64,000 bases of DNA from Cynocephalus volans (Eukaryota; Chordata; Mammalia; Dermoptera; Cynocephalidae), in the NCBI RefSeq assembly GCF_027409185.1, contig NC_084475.1:15396130-15460129 (forward strand), in the 5' to 3' direction. Of this stretch, positions 36,386-48,419 are shown piece after piece (position 1 is the first letter of the stretch; each line of letters opens with the position of its first letter). Both the position numbers and the translations under genes were made by a program. Below the pieces are notes generated by a model. It saw only the letters and a list, made by a program, of their open reading frames with translations. It had not been told where the DNA came from and ran no database searches.

Positions 36386-36389
36386 CACC

Positions 36390-36745
36390 ACCAGTACCTC
36401 TGAATGTGCCTGCCTTTGGAGACAGGGTCTTTAAAGGGATGATAGATTAAAATGAAGTCATTAAAGAGGGCCCTCATCCAATATGATTGGTGTCCTTATA
36501 AGAAAAAGAAATTTGGACACAGACATGCACAAAGGGGAGACTATGTGAAGACACAGGGAGAAGATGCCATCTACGAGCCAGGGAGAGTGGCTGGAACAGA
36601 TCCTTCTCTCACAGCCCTCAGAAGGAACCAACCTTTCCAACATCTCAATTCAGATTTCTGGCCTCCAGAACTGTGCAGAATACATTTCTATTGGTTATAT
36701 TGCCCAGGACTTTGTCATGGCAGCCCTGGCAGACTCACACACATG
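36390..36745 (+). mobile_element. MLT1-type LTR
   Basis: AGTACCTCTGAATGTGCCTGCC, TCCAATATGATTGGTGTCCTTATAAGAAAAAG, GGACACAGACATGCAC and TTCTGGCCTCCAGAACTGTG. Confidence 0.72.
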
Positions 36746-37870
36746 TCCACACGCAAGGTGGAGGAAACCACATCATACTCTAGGGCCAAACCACCATTCC
36801 ACATGGCCTGACGCTGAGGCCCACACTGCCTCATCCTCAGGAAACGAGCACAGGAAAACAAAATCATTGCACACCATCGATGGGGGAGTAAGCAGTTAAC
36901 AGCAGATATGGCACTTCAGTCAATTGAAGAGGGCAAGTGACGGGGAGCACTCGGAAAATCCCAGACCAGACCTGAGCTGCCAGCTACGGCCAAATGGAGC
37001 ATTTCCTTCTCACAAACACAGACATGACTTGGATTGCAGCCACTGCAGGGAAGACCTACATCACCTCAAATGTCCTGTAAGAGACATGCAAGTCTGTGCT
37101 GAGGGACAGGAAGAACACGTGCAAGCCCTGACATAAAGCCCCTTTGTTTAGGCTGTCCTTCTTGCCTGCTCTTTTTAGATATCCCTTTCTCTGTGATTAG
37201 GTAAGGGAGAATGTCCCCTTGTATCATAAGACCAAAATTATAACTAGACCTCACCATGGGTGGAAGTTGCATGTGAGTTTCATGTGAATCTTTGCACCAG
37301 AAAAAGAAAGAGAGATTAATATAAAAAAGAAGAGAGGTGAGAACACTCCTTTCCCCTGCTGGATCAAGGCTCCATGACAGGCTGAAGGCAGAAGTCCTCT
37401 GTCATTCCTGTCCCTCCCCTCATTCATCAGGTGAGCATAACCGGTTCTGTGGCTCTGGACACAATGTTGAAGATTTACACCAACAGGCAGAGGGCAAGAA
37501 CGGTGAGGCCAGTGTTGTCCAAAATAAGGGTTGCAACCTATTAATGGGTCTTAAAATTCATGGAGATTTTTTCTCATAAATAGGATATGTTAGGATAGAT
37601 CAGAGCACATCTCAGGTAGTAATGGCAAATATTGAAATTTTTATTTGTTTACTATATGTGCATACAGGTTTGCAATGGAACTGAATTTCATACTGAGTCC
37701 TGGTCAAAAAAATACTGAAAGCCATGAGCTAGATCATGTTTGAGGATTTTACCCAAAATAAAGAGTGAGGGAAAACCTCACACTGTCCTCTGTCTCCTGG
37801 TGCCCAGAATCTCCATCAAGCACATTCTGATCCAGAAGGGAGAAGTGTCTCTGCATGTGACAGATCCTAT
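36746..37870. other. Unassigned region
   Basis: No recognised repeat family and no coding exon on either strand. Confidence 0.3.
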
Positions 37871-37872
37871 GT

Positions 37873-38250
37873 GTTAGTCTGTTTGGGCTACTGTAACAAA
37901 AGTACCATAGACTGGGTGGCTTAAACAGCAGACGTTTATTTCTCACAGTTCTGGAGGCTGGGAAGTCCAAAAGCAAGGTGCCGGCAGATTTAGTTTTTGG
38001 TGAGGGCTCTCTTCCTGACTCACAGACAGATACCTTCTCACTGTGTCCTCTTGTGGTGGAGACAGAGCAAGTTCTAGTCTCTCTTTCTCTTTTTATAAGG
38101 CCACTAATCCCATCATGGGGGCCCAACCCTCATGACCCCATCTAAACCAAATTACCTCCCAAAGACCCCACCTCTAAATACCACCACATTGCGGGTTAGG
38201 GCTTCAACATATGAATTTGGCGGGGGGGATATATTTAGTCCATAACACAA
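37873..38250 (-). mobile_element. MLT1-type LTR
   Basis: TGTGTTAGTCTGTTTGGGCTACTGTAACAAAAG at the left and GGGTTAGGGCTTCAACATATGAATTTGG...AGTCCATAACACA at the right. Confidence 0.8.
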
Positions 38251-38724
38251 GGGTCGCTCCCCTAGATCTCACCTACTCAACCAATCGAGGGATCTTTAGG
38301 AGTCTAAGGTTTTATGAATTTCCCCACCCACCTTCTCCATACATGTGAAAAACAGGGTCATGAGTTCTATGTCCCAGGCTGTTTGTCTCTGAGTGGCTGG
38401 AATACAAAGGAGACCAGGGTCCAGGGCACTTGCTGACCGTACTGGGCTGGCATGAGGATAGGTACAGGATGGTGATAAGTACTGATGCAAAGGCGTTGTC
38501 AGTGTATGTGCCCCCAATTGTCTGCGCCTCAGCATCAGATCTGGAGACCAAGAGCAGTGAGTGTCCATCAGGGACAGCCTTGAAGGATGCAGTTTGTGCT
38601 GGTCACCGAGCAGCTCATTGCAACCGATGCAGGCGTTTCTGGTGTAGGGCTGCAGGAATGGCTTTGGACCCCGTGTCCCCAAAGTCTCTCTTTTTCCAAG
38701 TGGGAACACCAGAATGAGGAAATT

Positions 38725-38943
38725 TGAGGGTACTTCAAAAAGTTCATGGAAAGATTCATATTATCTTTTTTATCTTAAAATTTAATTGTATAGATTTGTG
38801 GGGTACAATGTGTTGTTTCAATATATGCATATATTGCATAGTGATTCACTTAGGGTAGGTAGCTTATCCATCACCTGAACATTTATCTTAGTTGTATTAT
38901 GTTTTAGTTCTATTTTTCCAAGAACTTTTTGAGGTACCCTCAT
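38725..38943. mobile_element. Small inverted-repeat DNA transposon (copy D) split by an L1 tail
   Basis: GAGGGTACTTCAAAAAGTTCATGG and CCAAGAACTTTTTGAGGTACCCTCAT form the ends. About 140 bp of L1 3' sequence on the reverse strand (TAAAATTTAATTGTATAGATTTGTGGGG) lies between the halves. Confidence 0.75.
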
Positions 38944-39394
38944 ATGGAGTTATTCTTGTTCTCTCCTTTTTAGAAGCAACTGAAGATTATGAATTATGCC
39001 ACCGAGTATGGGTGTATTAACCAGAAAGAATGTGAAAGTATTCTATGAGTAGACAGTAATAGTCATGGTAATACCAGAGTTGAAGGTGGAGTTGTTGGGA
39101 GCACAATGATTACACCAATGTGCAGACTTTTTGTATTTTAGAGAGAGAAGTGATCAAATTTTGCAGACATGGGGGGTAAGCTGAGACCCACAGTAAAACC
39201 AAATCTGTGTGGTACAAATGGGATATTCTTATGGGGTTATCAGACATCCATTTGTATCATACAGCAGACAGAGGTGTTGATAAGTTGAAAAGCATTAACC
39301 ACTTTGGAAATAAGCTCTGGTAAATGGAATTTCGGTTTTATTCTTTGTATCAGTGTGAGAAAAACAAAAGTGAGTGAGAGTGAGAAAAACACAC

Positions 39395-40185
39395 AGTGTA
39401 GTGTTTTTCCCCCTATGGTCTTACTCAACAGCAATCAACACAGAAGACTGACATCAGTCACCAAATGTGTGGGGACTTCTCCCCACTGGCGAGCAAGCCA
39501 GCAGTTCTGTAGAGGGCACCAGCTAGGTGTCCTCCAGTTCAATTCCAACTCCATCTACCTGGAGATAGCTTCAGATCTGACAGGGTGAGGTCTCAGTCCC
39601 CAAGATTGCCCCCATTTCAGAAGCCAGTCACAAGTCCAGGCCTCTGGAACTTCTGACCACCCAACACAACCCCCTCCTTAGGTTGTTTGATTAGTTTGTT
39701 TGAGCAGCTCACAAAACTCAGGGAAACACATACTTACACTTAGCAGTTAATTATAAAGGATATTACAAAGGATACAGACAAAAAGATGCCTAGGGTGAAG
39801 AATGGGGGAAGAGGCACGAAGCTTCCATGCCCTCTCCTGGCATGCTACCCTCCAGGAACCTCCTGTGTTCAGCTATCTAGGAGATCTCTGAACCCAGGCC
39901 TCTTGATGGAGGCTTCATTACGTAGGCATGATTGATTAAATAATTGTCCAGTGGTGATCAACTTAACCTTTAGTCTCTGTCCCCTCCCCCAGAGGTTGAG
40001 AGGTGGGACTGAAAGTCCTGCCTTGGTCTTTCCTGTGACCATCCCCCATCCTGAAGCTACCTAGGGGCTGCCAGCCATCAGTAGCATACAAATCACTTTG
40101 GAGACTCTAAGGGTTTTAGGAGTTGTGTGTCAGGAGACAGGAATGATGACCAAATACATATTTTCACAATATCACATGCTTCAGC
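39395..40185 (-). mobile_element. MLT2-type ERVL LTR
   Basis: AAGGGTTTTAGGAGTTGTGTGTCAGGAGACAGG and CCAAATACATATTTTCACAATATCACA at the right end are the reverse complement of the MLT2 start. GAGCAGCTCACAAAACTCAGGG lies inside. Confidence 0.6.
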
Positions 40186-41765
40186 ACTGAAAATCCCTTG
40201 GGCCAGTGAACATTCCAGAAGAAGGGTCCCTGGTGAGATGAAGTCATTATAATAATGAATTTGAGAAAAAATATGCAATTCTGGTGCAGAGGAGATACTG
40301 GGGAAACTTGCAATGCAGTCATCACAGCTACAGCAGTAGACAGGCAGAGACCGGCAGGAGCTCTCGTCCACAGATGTCTCACGGGGATGGAAGGAGTCAG
40401 TCACAACTGTGAAAGGCAAAGTGGGGGCTGTCATTGCTCCAGGTAAGAGCCTCCTGTGGCTCCCCAAATGCTCTGACTCATTTCCCTGAAGAATCAAGAA
40501 TGAATTACCTCCCAAGACATGAACCCAGCCACTGCTATTCCTGCCCCCTCCCCAGGATCTGGGATCATTAATTGTCTAGAGTCCTCCCTTCCAGAGTTAC
40601 TGCGCCAGCAAGGGCATAAACCTTTGGGGCTCACTACTCCCTGGAAGTGTCATTCTTCGTTGTTGCAGCAGCTGATGGTGTGTTCCAAGCTGATGGGTCA
40701 TGACCCCCAGAACAAGATCTGGATTATTCAGGTGCTTTCCCTTTAATGGGCCCTAACAATGTCTGGGAAACTACTAAGACAGCACCTGTGAAATTTCTTT
40801 GATTTTGAGCTGTAAAGTGTGTGACAAGCATTACAAGCTTTGCTATTATTGGACTCACTCCATCCTCATTAGATGCATCATAAATGCTGGTTAAATGAGA
40901 AGTCAGAGAACTAGGGCACTTGTATATAAGACTCTCTCCAGCTTTAGGGTGGGGGCTCTTAACCTGGGCTATGCAGAGGGATTCTGGAGGTCCTCATAAT
41001 GTTATACGAAATTCAGTATATGTGTGTTCTTCTGGGGTCATGGGTCTACAGCTCAAGGATAGCTCAAGGGTATCTGTGACCCCACCTTCCACCCCTAAAA
41101 TAGTACATTGGCTCAAAGGACTTTCTCACCTCGAATGCCCCATTGTTCTCTCACTGGCCCTGGTTAAGAAGGTTAAGAAGAGCCCTCGGCTGCTTTGGGC
41201 TGGACCCATGGGCGAACTGTCCCTTGGGCCTGCAGGCCCATAATGGTGGCATTGCTCATCTTTAACTTTCCAGATCTTTTCTGGAGAGTTCTCTCTCCCA
41301 TTCCAGGCTACGCTTAGCGCTGTCAATGTTGTATCCCCGAGTAGCTTGAAAGGGAACAGAAGGAAATGAAAAGTGACAGCCATGAGGAAGTCGTTCCCAC
41401 GGATGAAGGCAGGTGAATCAGCTGCCCAGGGTGGGTCATGGCGGAAGACGCAGGAGTCGTGGGCATTGTCGGGTGTAGGGGGGTGGGGAGCATGGGGCTT
41501 GCTGCCCAAGTAGCAGCTGGCTCTGGGCCTTTTGTCCCTCTGCACAGGTACTTCCAGGGCTACCAGCTCCTGGTGCCAGGGCTTCTTTCTCAGCCTGGTC
41601 TCTGCTGGGACTGAGTATTTTTTTTTTAATGTCAAGAATGAATCGATGTGAGCAGATGGTTTCAGCTATAACCGCAAGAACCTTCTTGATTCATGCCCTT
41701 GAAAGATACTTCACTTACCTAATACGAAGTCCATTACACTTCTGAAGAATGACAGGCTATAGCTG
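40186..41765. other. Unassigned region with a 169-codon minus-strand open frame (41635-41126)
   Basis: The open frame starts MTLKKKYSVPAETRLRKKPW and contains no domain, signal peptide or splice-bounded exon that I recognise. No repeat family identified. Confidence 0.3.
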
Positions 41766-41767
41766 CC

Positions 41768-42125
41768 TGCTCTGGGGCAATAGACTGAACATTTGTGTCC
41801 CCCATAAAATTCATATGTTGAAATCCTAACCTGCAATGTGACGGTATTAGGAGGCAGGGCTTCTGGTAGGTGATTAGGTCATGGGTGTGGGGCCCCTATG
41901 ATGGGATTCGTGCCCTTATAAGAAGAGGAAGGGACCACAGCTCAATCTCTCTCTCTGTCCTATGAGGACAAAGTGAGAAGTCAGCCATCTGCAACCCACG
42001 TGAGGTCCCTCACCAGATCCCCACCTGCTGGCTCCCTGATCTCGACTTCCAGCTCCCAGAACTGTGAGAAATAAACGTCTGCTGTTTAAGCCCCCCAGTC
42101 TGTGGTCTTCTGTTACAGCAGCAGC
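41768..42125 (+). mobile_element. MaLR (MLT1-type) solo LTR
   Basis: AGACTGAACATTTGTGTCCCCC, GTGATTAGGTCATGGGTGTGG, CCTTATAAGAAGAGG, GAGAAATAAACGTCTGC and GTTACAGCAGC: same family as 20036-20400. Confidence 0.78.
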
Positions 42126-42375
42126 AGTTGTCTTATACTCCTGGCTGAACCCACTGCCCACAGCTTTTCCCTTCTGCCTTCATCCTGCTTAAACCCTGTA
42201 AACCACGGATGAACTCACTATGCTGCCGAAGAGGTTTCTGGTCCCAAGAGAGAGAAGCCACAGAGAAAATTGTTCCTCATGGATCCCAGAAAGTCAAGCC
42301 CACAATGTGTCCTCAGGCCAGGCTGCCCTGGGCCAGCAAAGTAAATAAGATTGTGGAAAATTAAAAATGGCTACA

Positions 42376-42463
42376 AAGGGCTGGAAGGTTAGCTCAGTTT
42401 GTTAGAGGGCAGCCTTATAACACCAAGGTCACCATTTCGGATCCTCGTATCGGCCAGCTGCCA
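42376..42463 (+). mobile_element. Monomeric tRNA-derived SINE
   Basis: GGGCTGGAAGGTTAGCTCAGTTTGTTAGAGG, then a degenerate box B and CGTATCGGCCAGC. Flanked by AAATGGCTACAAA on both sides. Confidence 0.82.
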
Positions 42464-42484
42464 AAACAAAATGGCTACAAATTT

Positions 42485-43165
42485 TTGTTAGGGTTCATGA
42501 CATGCTACCCCAAAATATGGTATCTTGGCATGTGAGAAAACAGCAGAAGCTGGAAGGTCACTCTCACCCTCCCGTAAGCAGGCCATTAAGCCTAGGAAGG
42601 TTGGAGTGAGCAGGACTGAAGCCATGTTGGGACCTAAAACCACACGGGCTGTAGGCAAATTTTAAAACGACACAATTTTTTTTTTCTTGGCGTGCATTTC
42701 TCTGAGTTCCCTCTTTTCCTATGGTTATTTGATATTATGAACCTTGGTAATGGGGCAAGATGTCATTATTTACATGAATAAATGGAAAGTTGTTTTCCAG
42801 CCATCCCAAAGCTGCAGACTTGCATGTTCTACCCAGACTTTGGGAAACCCCCTCCAGAAAGACCCTGAGATAACAGCAAGGAGAGTAGCAGAAACCAGAA
42901 GGATTCTTGGCAAGACTTTGCACCTGGCTCCTTGCACAGACCTGCTGCGGCCCATGTCCCCCTCCCTCCTGCTTTTCACTTCCCACGTTCCATTCCCTCA
43001 GCCCCCTCTTTAAAAACCCCTCAGTAAATCTGAATCTTAGAGATGGATTTAGTCTGGACTTTCTCCTTCAGGTTTCCCCGAGAGATGAGAGAGTTTAATG
43101 TCTCTCCTAGGTCACCGGCATTCCTGAATAAAAGCTGACTTCCATTTTCACCAACATTTGACTTT
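42485..43165 (+). mobile_element. ERV LTR (class III-like)
   Basis: A polyadenylation region CCTGAATAAAAGCTGAC, then a CCATTTTCACCAACATTTGACTTTTGAGTGG end typical of ERVL-type LTRs. The 5' end is GTTAGGGTTCATGACATGC. Exact family uncertain. Confidence 0.5.
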
Positions 43166-44930
43166 TGAGTGGTTTGTTTTTGAAAGAGGGCAGGCAGCCG
43201 GACCTGTGCCCTGTAACAGGAAGGTCACCCTCTGATCCTCTCCCTCCCTTCTCCCCTGAAGACTCAGACATGACAGGTGTCCTGCCCCATACCTGGAGCG
43301 AAGAAATGTCACACAGAGAAGCCAAGAAGAATCTGAACACACAGGCCTTGCTAGGTTCCCCAGTTTATTACCACTAGATCATACCCTTTCATCCTCCAAT
43401 TATACTTCTACACAGCTGTCCATAAAAATACACAGATTTCCCTGTTTCTTTGGGTATTTATTGTCCTTATGAAGGCTCCTGTGTCACATAAAACTTATAG
43501 TCAGTATATGTGTGTGCTTTTCTCTTGTTCATCTGCCTTTAGTTGTAGGGGTCTCAGCCACAAACCTTGTAATGGGTTTGCTCATCCAGGTCCACTCCTT
43601 CACCTGCCAGTCAGTGACCTCCATTAACACCATGTGCAATGGAAGAATCGCCCAGCCACACCCTGGCCAAATTTCTGACACACAAATCTGTGAGGTTTTA
43701 ATAAAATGGTCCTCACCTGTTCTCTGTGTCTTATGGAGGCACAAGCAACATGGCTCAGGGCCGAGTGACACAGCCTGATTCAGAGAAGGGAGGAAGGACA
43801 CAGCATGGCCACTCAGGGACCTCAGCAGCCAGCAGATCTGGGCTCACTGGAGGCAGCATCTCCAGCACAGACACTGATGTTCAGGAGGCAGGGCAATGGC
43901 CATGGCAGTGGTGTTCACTCAGGTGGCTTCAAGGACAGTGGGCATTGGTGAGCAGGCCCAAGCAGGAGCAGAACACACCGAGGCTTTGTGCTTACCATCC
44001 CAGAGACACCCCTTGGCACTGCCAGGAGGACTGGGTGAGACTTTGCTGGGGGTGGGAGTCCAGTGCCAAGAATGAAATGAGGGTGGGTCTCACAGCCATC
44101 GGTCCCCAGAGGCTGGTAAAGGACAGGGAGAGGCATGTGTAACAGATTTTGCTAAAGATCTCGGTTTTCATCGAGAAAGCACAACAGCTAGCTCTGTAAG
44201 ACTGAGCTCGTGGGTCACACCCAGTACTCCTGTGACGATCCACACCCTTGACTGCATCAGGAAATGTGAGCTCCAGTGCCAGTCACTAATCCCCGGCCCC
44301 CTCCTCCCTGTGTCTTCACCTTCAGGAAAGAGCAGCACGTGACTCATTTACTCTCTAATGGGACGAGCACTCACTCAGTGCCTGCCATGCTCCAGGTGCT
44401 AGTAGAGTCTAGGGACCCAGACGTAAGACAGACACAGTTCTGCTCTCATGAGTTTATTCTACAAACATTTATGAACACCCTTTGTGCAAGACCCAGAGGT
44501 GGGAGCAGATACACAGAAAGGAGATGCACCAATCAGTGCACACATAACAGTGAAGGCAGATGGGATAAGCAGGATTGCTGTCCCAGAGGGCCTCCAGCAC
44601 TAGCAAATGGCCCCAGAGCTGGAAGCCTGAGGAGGTAAGTGCAAACCTTCTCCAGTTTGGGGACTGCATTGGTTTGATCAAGCAGAACCCTAGAATCACA
44701 CACTACAGTCCTGCCATATCATTGTCCTTTTGGGGAGTAGCACAGCCTCCAACCTAGTTGTGGCTTGGTCTTAGTCACTCATCATAGGCCACAGGTATGG
44801 ATGAGTCAGAGCCTCTGATCATCCTCTCAAGCCCATCGGGGAAGGGCTCAGTGCTGAGGGTCAAAAGTGTGGCTCTTCCTTCTGGCACCGCAAGCTGATG
44901 TGGACAGGAAATGGGGGTCTTCACCTGTCT
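43166..44930. other. Unassigned flank of the third CD300 locus, with an L2 piece
   Basis: 44330-44500 (CACTCAGTGCCTGCCATGCTCCAGGTGC) is L2/MIR-like. The rest has no recognised element or exon. Confidence 0.3.
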
Positions 44931-44933
44931 CCC

Positions 44934-45044
44934 TCAGCAGCCCTTCTGAGGCCAGTTCACCCAGATCCCAATACAGAGCAGGCTCAGGAGCAGGGACACC
45001 TCAGGAGGACCAGGAGCAGGGAGGGCATGCTGATGAGCAGGGAC
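44934..45044 (-). pseudogene. CD300-type transmembrane exon remnant with one-base deletion
   Basis: The helix is split between two frames at about 44998 (LLLVLL in one, EVSLLLSLL in the other). The downstream IWVNWPQ is the family juxtamembrane motif with Arg replaced by Trp. A polypyrimidine tract and CAG acceptor are intact. Confidence 0.7.
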
Positions 45045-45779
45045 CTGGGGGAGGGACTCAGGGACAGACGCTGAGTGGCTTGCTCATCTGCTTCCCCATT
45101 TCTTCCTCAGTGCCCACTGCAGCCCCCTAAGCAACACCCACCTTAGTGGCCAGCTGCAATAGAGCCACAGAGGAGGTCTGTCATGTAAGGATGCTAGAAG
45201 TAGGAATAGCTCTGTTTAAAAGGCACTTTTCTACCTGTGCTCACCACCAGTTGAAGGCCACAGAACAGCTGGGGCTGCACCAGGCCCCAGAAGAGACGCT
45301 TTGCAAACCACTCATCAGAGAATGCCTTCCATTAGGATAGTGTGTTTGACTTTTCAAAGCATTTCTGCATCCATTTCCTAATTTTCTCCTCCCAGTAGCC
45401 CTGTGAATCACTTGCTCAGCACAGATGGTTTCTCAAAAACCATCACTTTCAAGATTTTATCTTTCCTGAAAGTTTGTTTTAATGCTGCTTTTCCATCAGA
45501 AATCTATTTTGAGGTCATTTGCAATAAATTCCCCAATGAAGGTCTCTTCTCAGTTGTTCACTTTGGCCACAAACGCTTTCTTTGGGTGCTGGAATTCATT
45601 CGACAACTCATTTCAAGGCCAAAGGAGTGAAGCCTACCAAAAGCCGACCAATTTTAATGTATATTTTTATGTTCCATTTGCTTGTCAACAAATTACCAAG
45701 ACACTGAGCTTTGATTTGTGTAGTGTCGAGGCAACACAGAAATCCCTATGGAAATATATATTTTTAGAGTGTCCCTCAC

Positions 45780-46690
45780 TCAGCAACAATTCAACCAACA
45801 TTTGCAGAGTATCCACCCTGAAGCAGGTTCAGTACCAAGTGTGGAGGATACAAAGATGAACAAGGCAGCCCCCAGCCCCAATGGGACGTGCAATCCAGCA
45901 GGCAGAGATCTATGCAACCAACCCTAACACGATGTGACAAGAGCCATGAAGACCAGAGGACGGTCATGACCAGCTGTGACTGGACAGGTCAGGGGAAGCT
46001 TCACAGAGGAGGTGATGCTGGAACCACTCTTAGGAGATGAAAAAGCTTTCTAAGAGCCAAAGCGACTGCTTAGAAGAATCCAGAAAGATGAGCGCTGTAC
46101 CCGTTCAGTGCAGCTGGAGCGCAGGGTCTCCTGGGGGTGGGAGGTGATAAAGCTACAGAGGTCAGCAGAAGCGTGGCTCGTGGAAGGCCTTGAATATCAT
46201 TTTCAGGGAGTTTGAACTTTACCCTGAAGGTGACAAGTAGCCACTGAAGGTTTTGAGCAAAGGAGCAGCTTGATCAAGTCGGGGTTTGGAAAGAGACCTC
46301 TCCTGCAGGGGTATGCGGAGAAACTGGTGATAAGATTCTGGATCGTGAGAGTAGCTGGGAATCAGCAAAAAGAGGAAAGGTCGAGAATTATTAAAAGGTA
46401 GAGTTGACCAGATTTTTGACACACTGGAGGTGAAGGATAAGGAGCTGAAGATGAATCTAGAGTAAAGATGGGCTGGGACACTGGGGACTGAGTCAGGACA
46501 CCTGGGAGGAGCAGGCTGGGAGAGAAGCAGGAAGCCTGGTCTGGGCCATAGTGAGTTTGAGGGACTTGGGGAACAGTCACGAGAAGGTGTCAAGGGACTA
46601 GTTAGATGTCCAGGTCGCTGTCCAAGAGAGGAGCAGGGTAGATACACTGATGGAAGAGTCCGATGGAGGGGACAAGGGAGAATGTTTCCC
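45780..46690 (-). repeat. L2 fragment between exons of the decayed CD300 locus
   Basis: GGAGGTGATGCTGGAACCACTC, GAAGGCCTTGAATATCATTTTCAGGGAGTTTGAAC and AAGTAGCCACTGAAGGTTTTGAGCA are reverse-strand L2. The 157-codon shadow frame is not a gene. Confidence 0.65.
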
Positions 46691-47445
46691 AAGTGAAGCG
46701 TGCTTTAGATGGACATTGTCATTTAATCCTCCCAACCCTGAGCATTGGGTGTCATTAGCAACCCCACTTAGATACAGAAAGAGGTTCAGAGGAGTGGTCC
46801 TCCCAGGGTCTCACAGCTCATGAGTGCAGAGTTGGGTTCGACCTTCCCACCAGACTGCCCCTCTCTACAGCTCCTCTCCCACCTTCTTATGCAAGCAGCG
46901 GTGGGTGTCACTGAGAATGGTCACCATAAGACACATGGTCACCACACACTGCAGGGACTCAAAGTTGTCAAGAAAATGGGTAATAAAGGCACTGCCAATA
47001 GCACCCCTTACCACATGTACTTGAAAGAGATCAACTCCCCCCAAATTATTCAAGCTTTAGCTTCCCCTGCAGGGAGCTGGGAATGGAGAGAGACAGAATG
47101 AGAGATAGAAGACAGAGAAATGAGGGATCTAAGATTTGGTTCTTGGGATCCATTGGAATCATGTGACAAGGCCCAGGGCCTTCCTCTGAAGGGAGAAACA
47201 TCTCCACATTCTCCTCAGTGACACTAGGGACACCATGTTCCAGAGCACAAATGCCCTCCACACTTGTCTTCTAAGAAGAAATGCCACCATCCCCTGAACT
47301 GCTCCAAGGAGCAGAGGCCAAGGGGCCTAACCCTCAGCCCACCCAAGGCCCAAGGCTCCAACCTCCAACCCCCAAGCCCACCTCTCTGGAGCCTATGTAG
47401 CACTTTACCAAGATTCACCCAGGTCCTGCAACAGCAACGAGGATC

Positions 47446-47915
47446 AACACACACATGCACATTACATGTAACACACACAACACATGCACACACAGTGGAC
47501 ACACACACACACACCAACACACTCATGCACACAGACCTGCAAACACAACACACGTACCCAGCAGATGCACACACAACCAATACACTGAATCAAAATACCT
47601 GCAGACACAACATACCTGTATACAACAAATGCACACAAAACACAGACACGATACACACATGACACATACTTAGACACAAAACACATATGATGCGATACAC
47701 ACATATACAAGAGATATACACAAAACACACAAAGATACATGCACCATACATTCACAGGCAGAAAACACATATGAATACAATACACACATATACAACAGAC
47801 ATGCACAAACACAGATGCACACAACACATACATAGACCCAACATACTCTCAGAAAAAGACACACACACAGAGACACACATTCAAACCCTTAAACATACAT
47901 ACATTCGCACATGCC
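47446..47915. repeat. Imperfect CA-rich tandem region
   Basis: About 470 bp of CACA/ATACACA/CAACACA variants without a fixed period. It produces low-complexity open frames (Thr/His-rich forward, Cys/Val-rich reverse) that are not genes. Confidence 0.85.
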
Positions 47916-48014
47916 TGGGGAGAACAGGTCACACGAGGCGACCACATGTCTTATGGTGTCTTTCCTGGGGTCTTCCTACGATTTCCGCTTGGTTCCCGAG
48001 GTCCTTCATGTATT

Positions 48015-48284
48015 TTTTATGGCACCCCAATAAGTGCTGGCACTGTCTTCCTGCAGATTCTCCGTGGTGACAGTGAAGGTGCAGTGACTGTGATCATCTT
48101 TAATGGAGAGCTGGCCTCTCTTCTCTTTTTCTTCAGCTCCTCTGGTCTTAATGACATAGGAACAGGAGGCCCAGGTGGCTCCTCAGCACCGTATTTCACA
48201 TACCACCCCCAGCCCGGCGCACACCCTGCATGGCCAGCAACCCTCTCTTCTGGCCTCTCTCCGGGCTTCTCACTGAGAAGCTGT
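48015..48284 (-). pseudogene. Ig-V exon remnant with frameshift, TGA and lost cysteine
   Basis: The N-terminal part (GCAPGWGWYVKY) and the C-terminal part (IKTRGAEEKEKRGQLSIKDD) lie in different frames, joined at a one-base deletion near 48188. The Arg codon after the WC motif is TGA, as in the CD300E-like pseudogene. No donor site remains recognisable at the 3' end. Confidence 0.75.
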
Positions 48285-48419
48285 CTGAAAAACAAATGCC
48301 CATGTGTCTTCGCAACCTCCCTGTGATCCAGAAATGCCACACGCTGCACTGAACCACACACACACAAATTAAAACCGGAGGGAAGATGTCTTGTGAAGGG
48401 AAAGAGAATAAAAATTTGT

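Larger units (their letters stand above)
44934..48284 (-). pseudogene. Decayed CD300LF/LD-like pseudogene (Ig-V and transmembrane exons)
   Basis: The V-exon remnant runs from acceptor TTTTTCAG at 48286-48285 down to about 48015. One base is missing in the TAC-TGG-TGC motif. The next frame then reads TGC-TGA (stop) and GATWASCSYVIKTRG, then GQLSIKDDHSHCTFTVTTEN, DSASTYWGAI and a second stop. The conserved Cys of YWCG is gone. The transmembrane exon at 45044-44934 follows acceptor CTCCCCCAG|G and reads SLLISMPSLLLVLL. After a one-base loss it continues in another frame as EVSLLLSLLCIGIWVNWPQKGC and a stop. Spacing and orientation match the intact gene, so both are taken as one locus. The sequence resembles CD300LF/LD more than CD300E. 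No leader or stalk was found. Confidence 0.72.

Noticed and set aside
40093-40515. 140-codon minus-strand frame as a CD300 exon
   Set aside because: No Ig-fold motif, and its first part overlaps the MLT2-type LTR.
46219-46692. 157-codon minus-strand frame
   Set aside because: Overlaps reverse-strand L2, with no domain.
47264-47833. Thr/His-rich and Cys/Val-rich frames
   Set aside because: Translation of the CA-rich tandem region.
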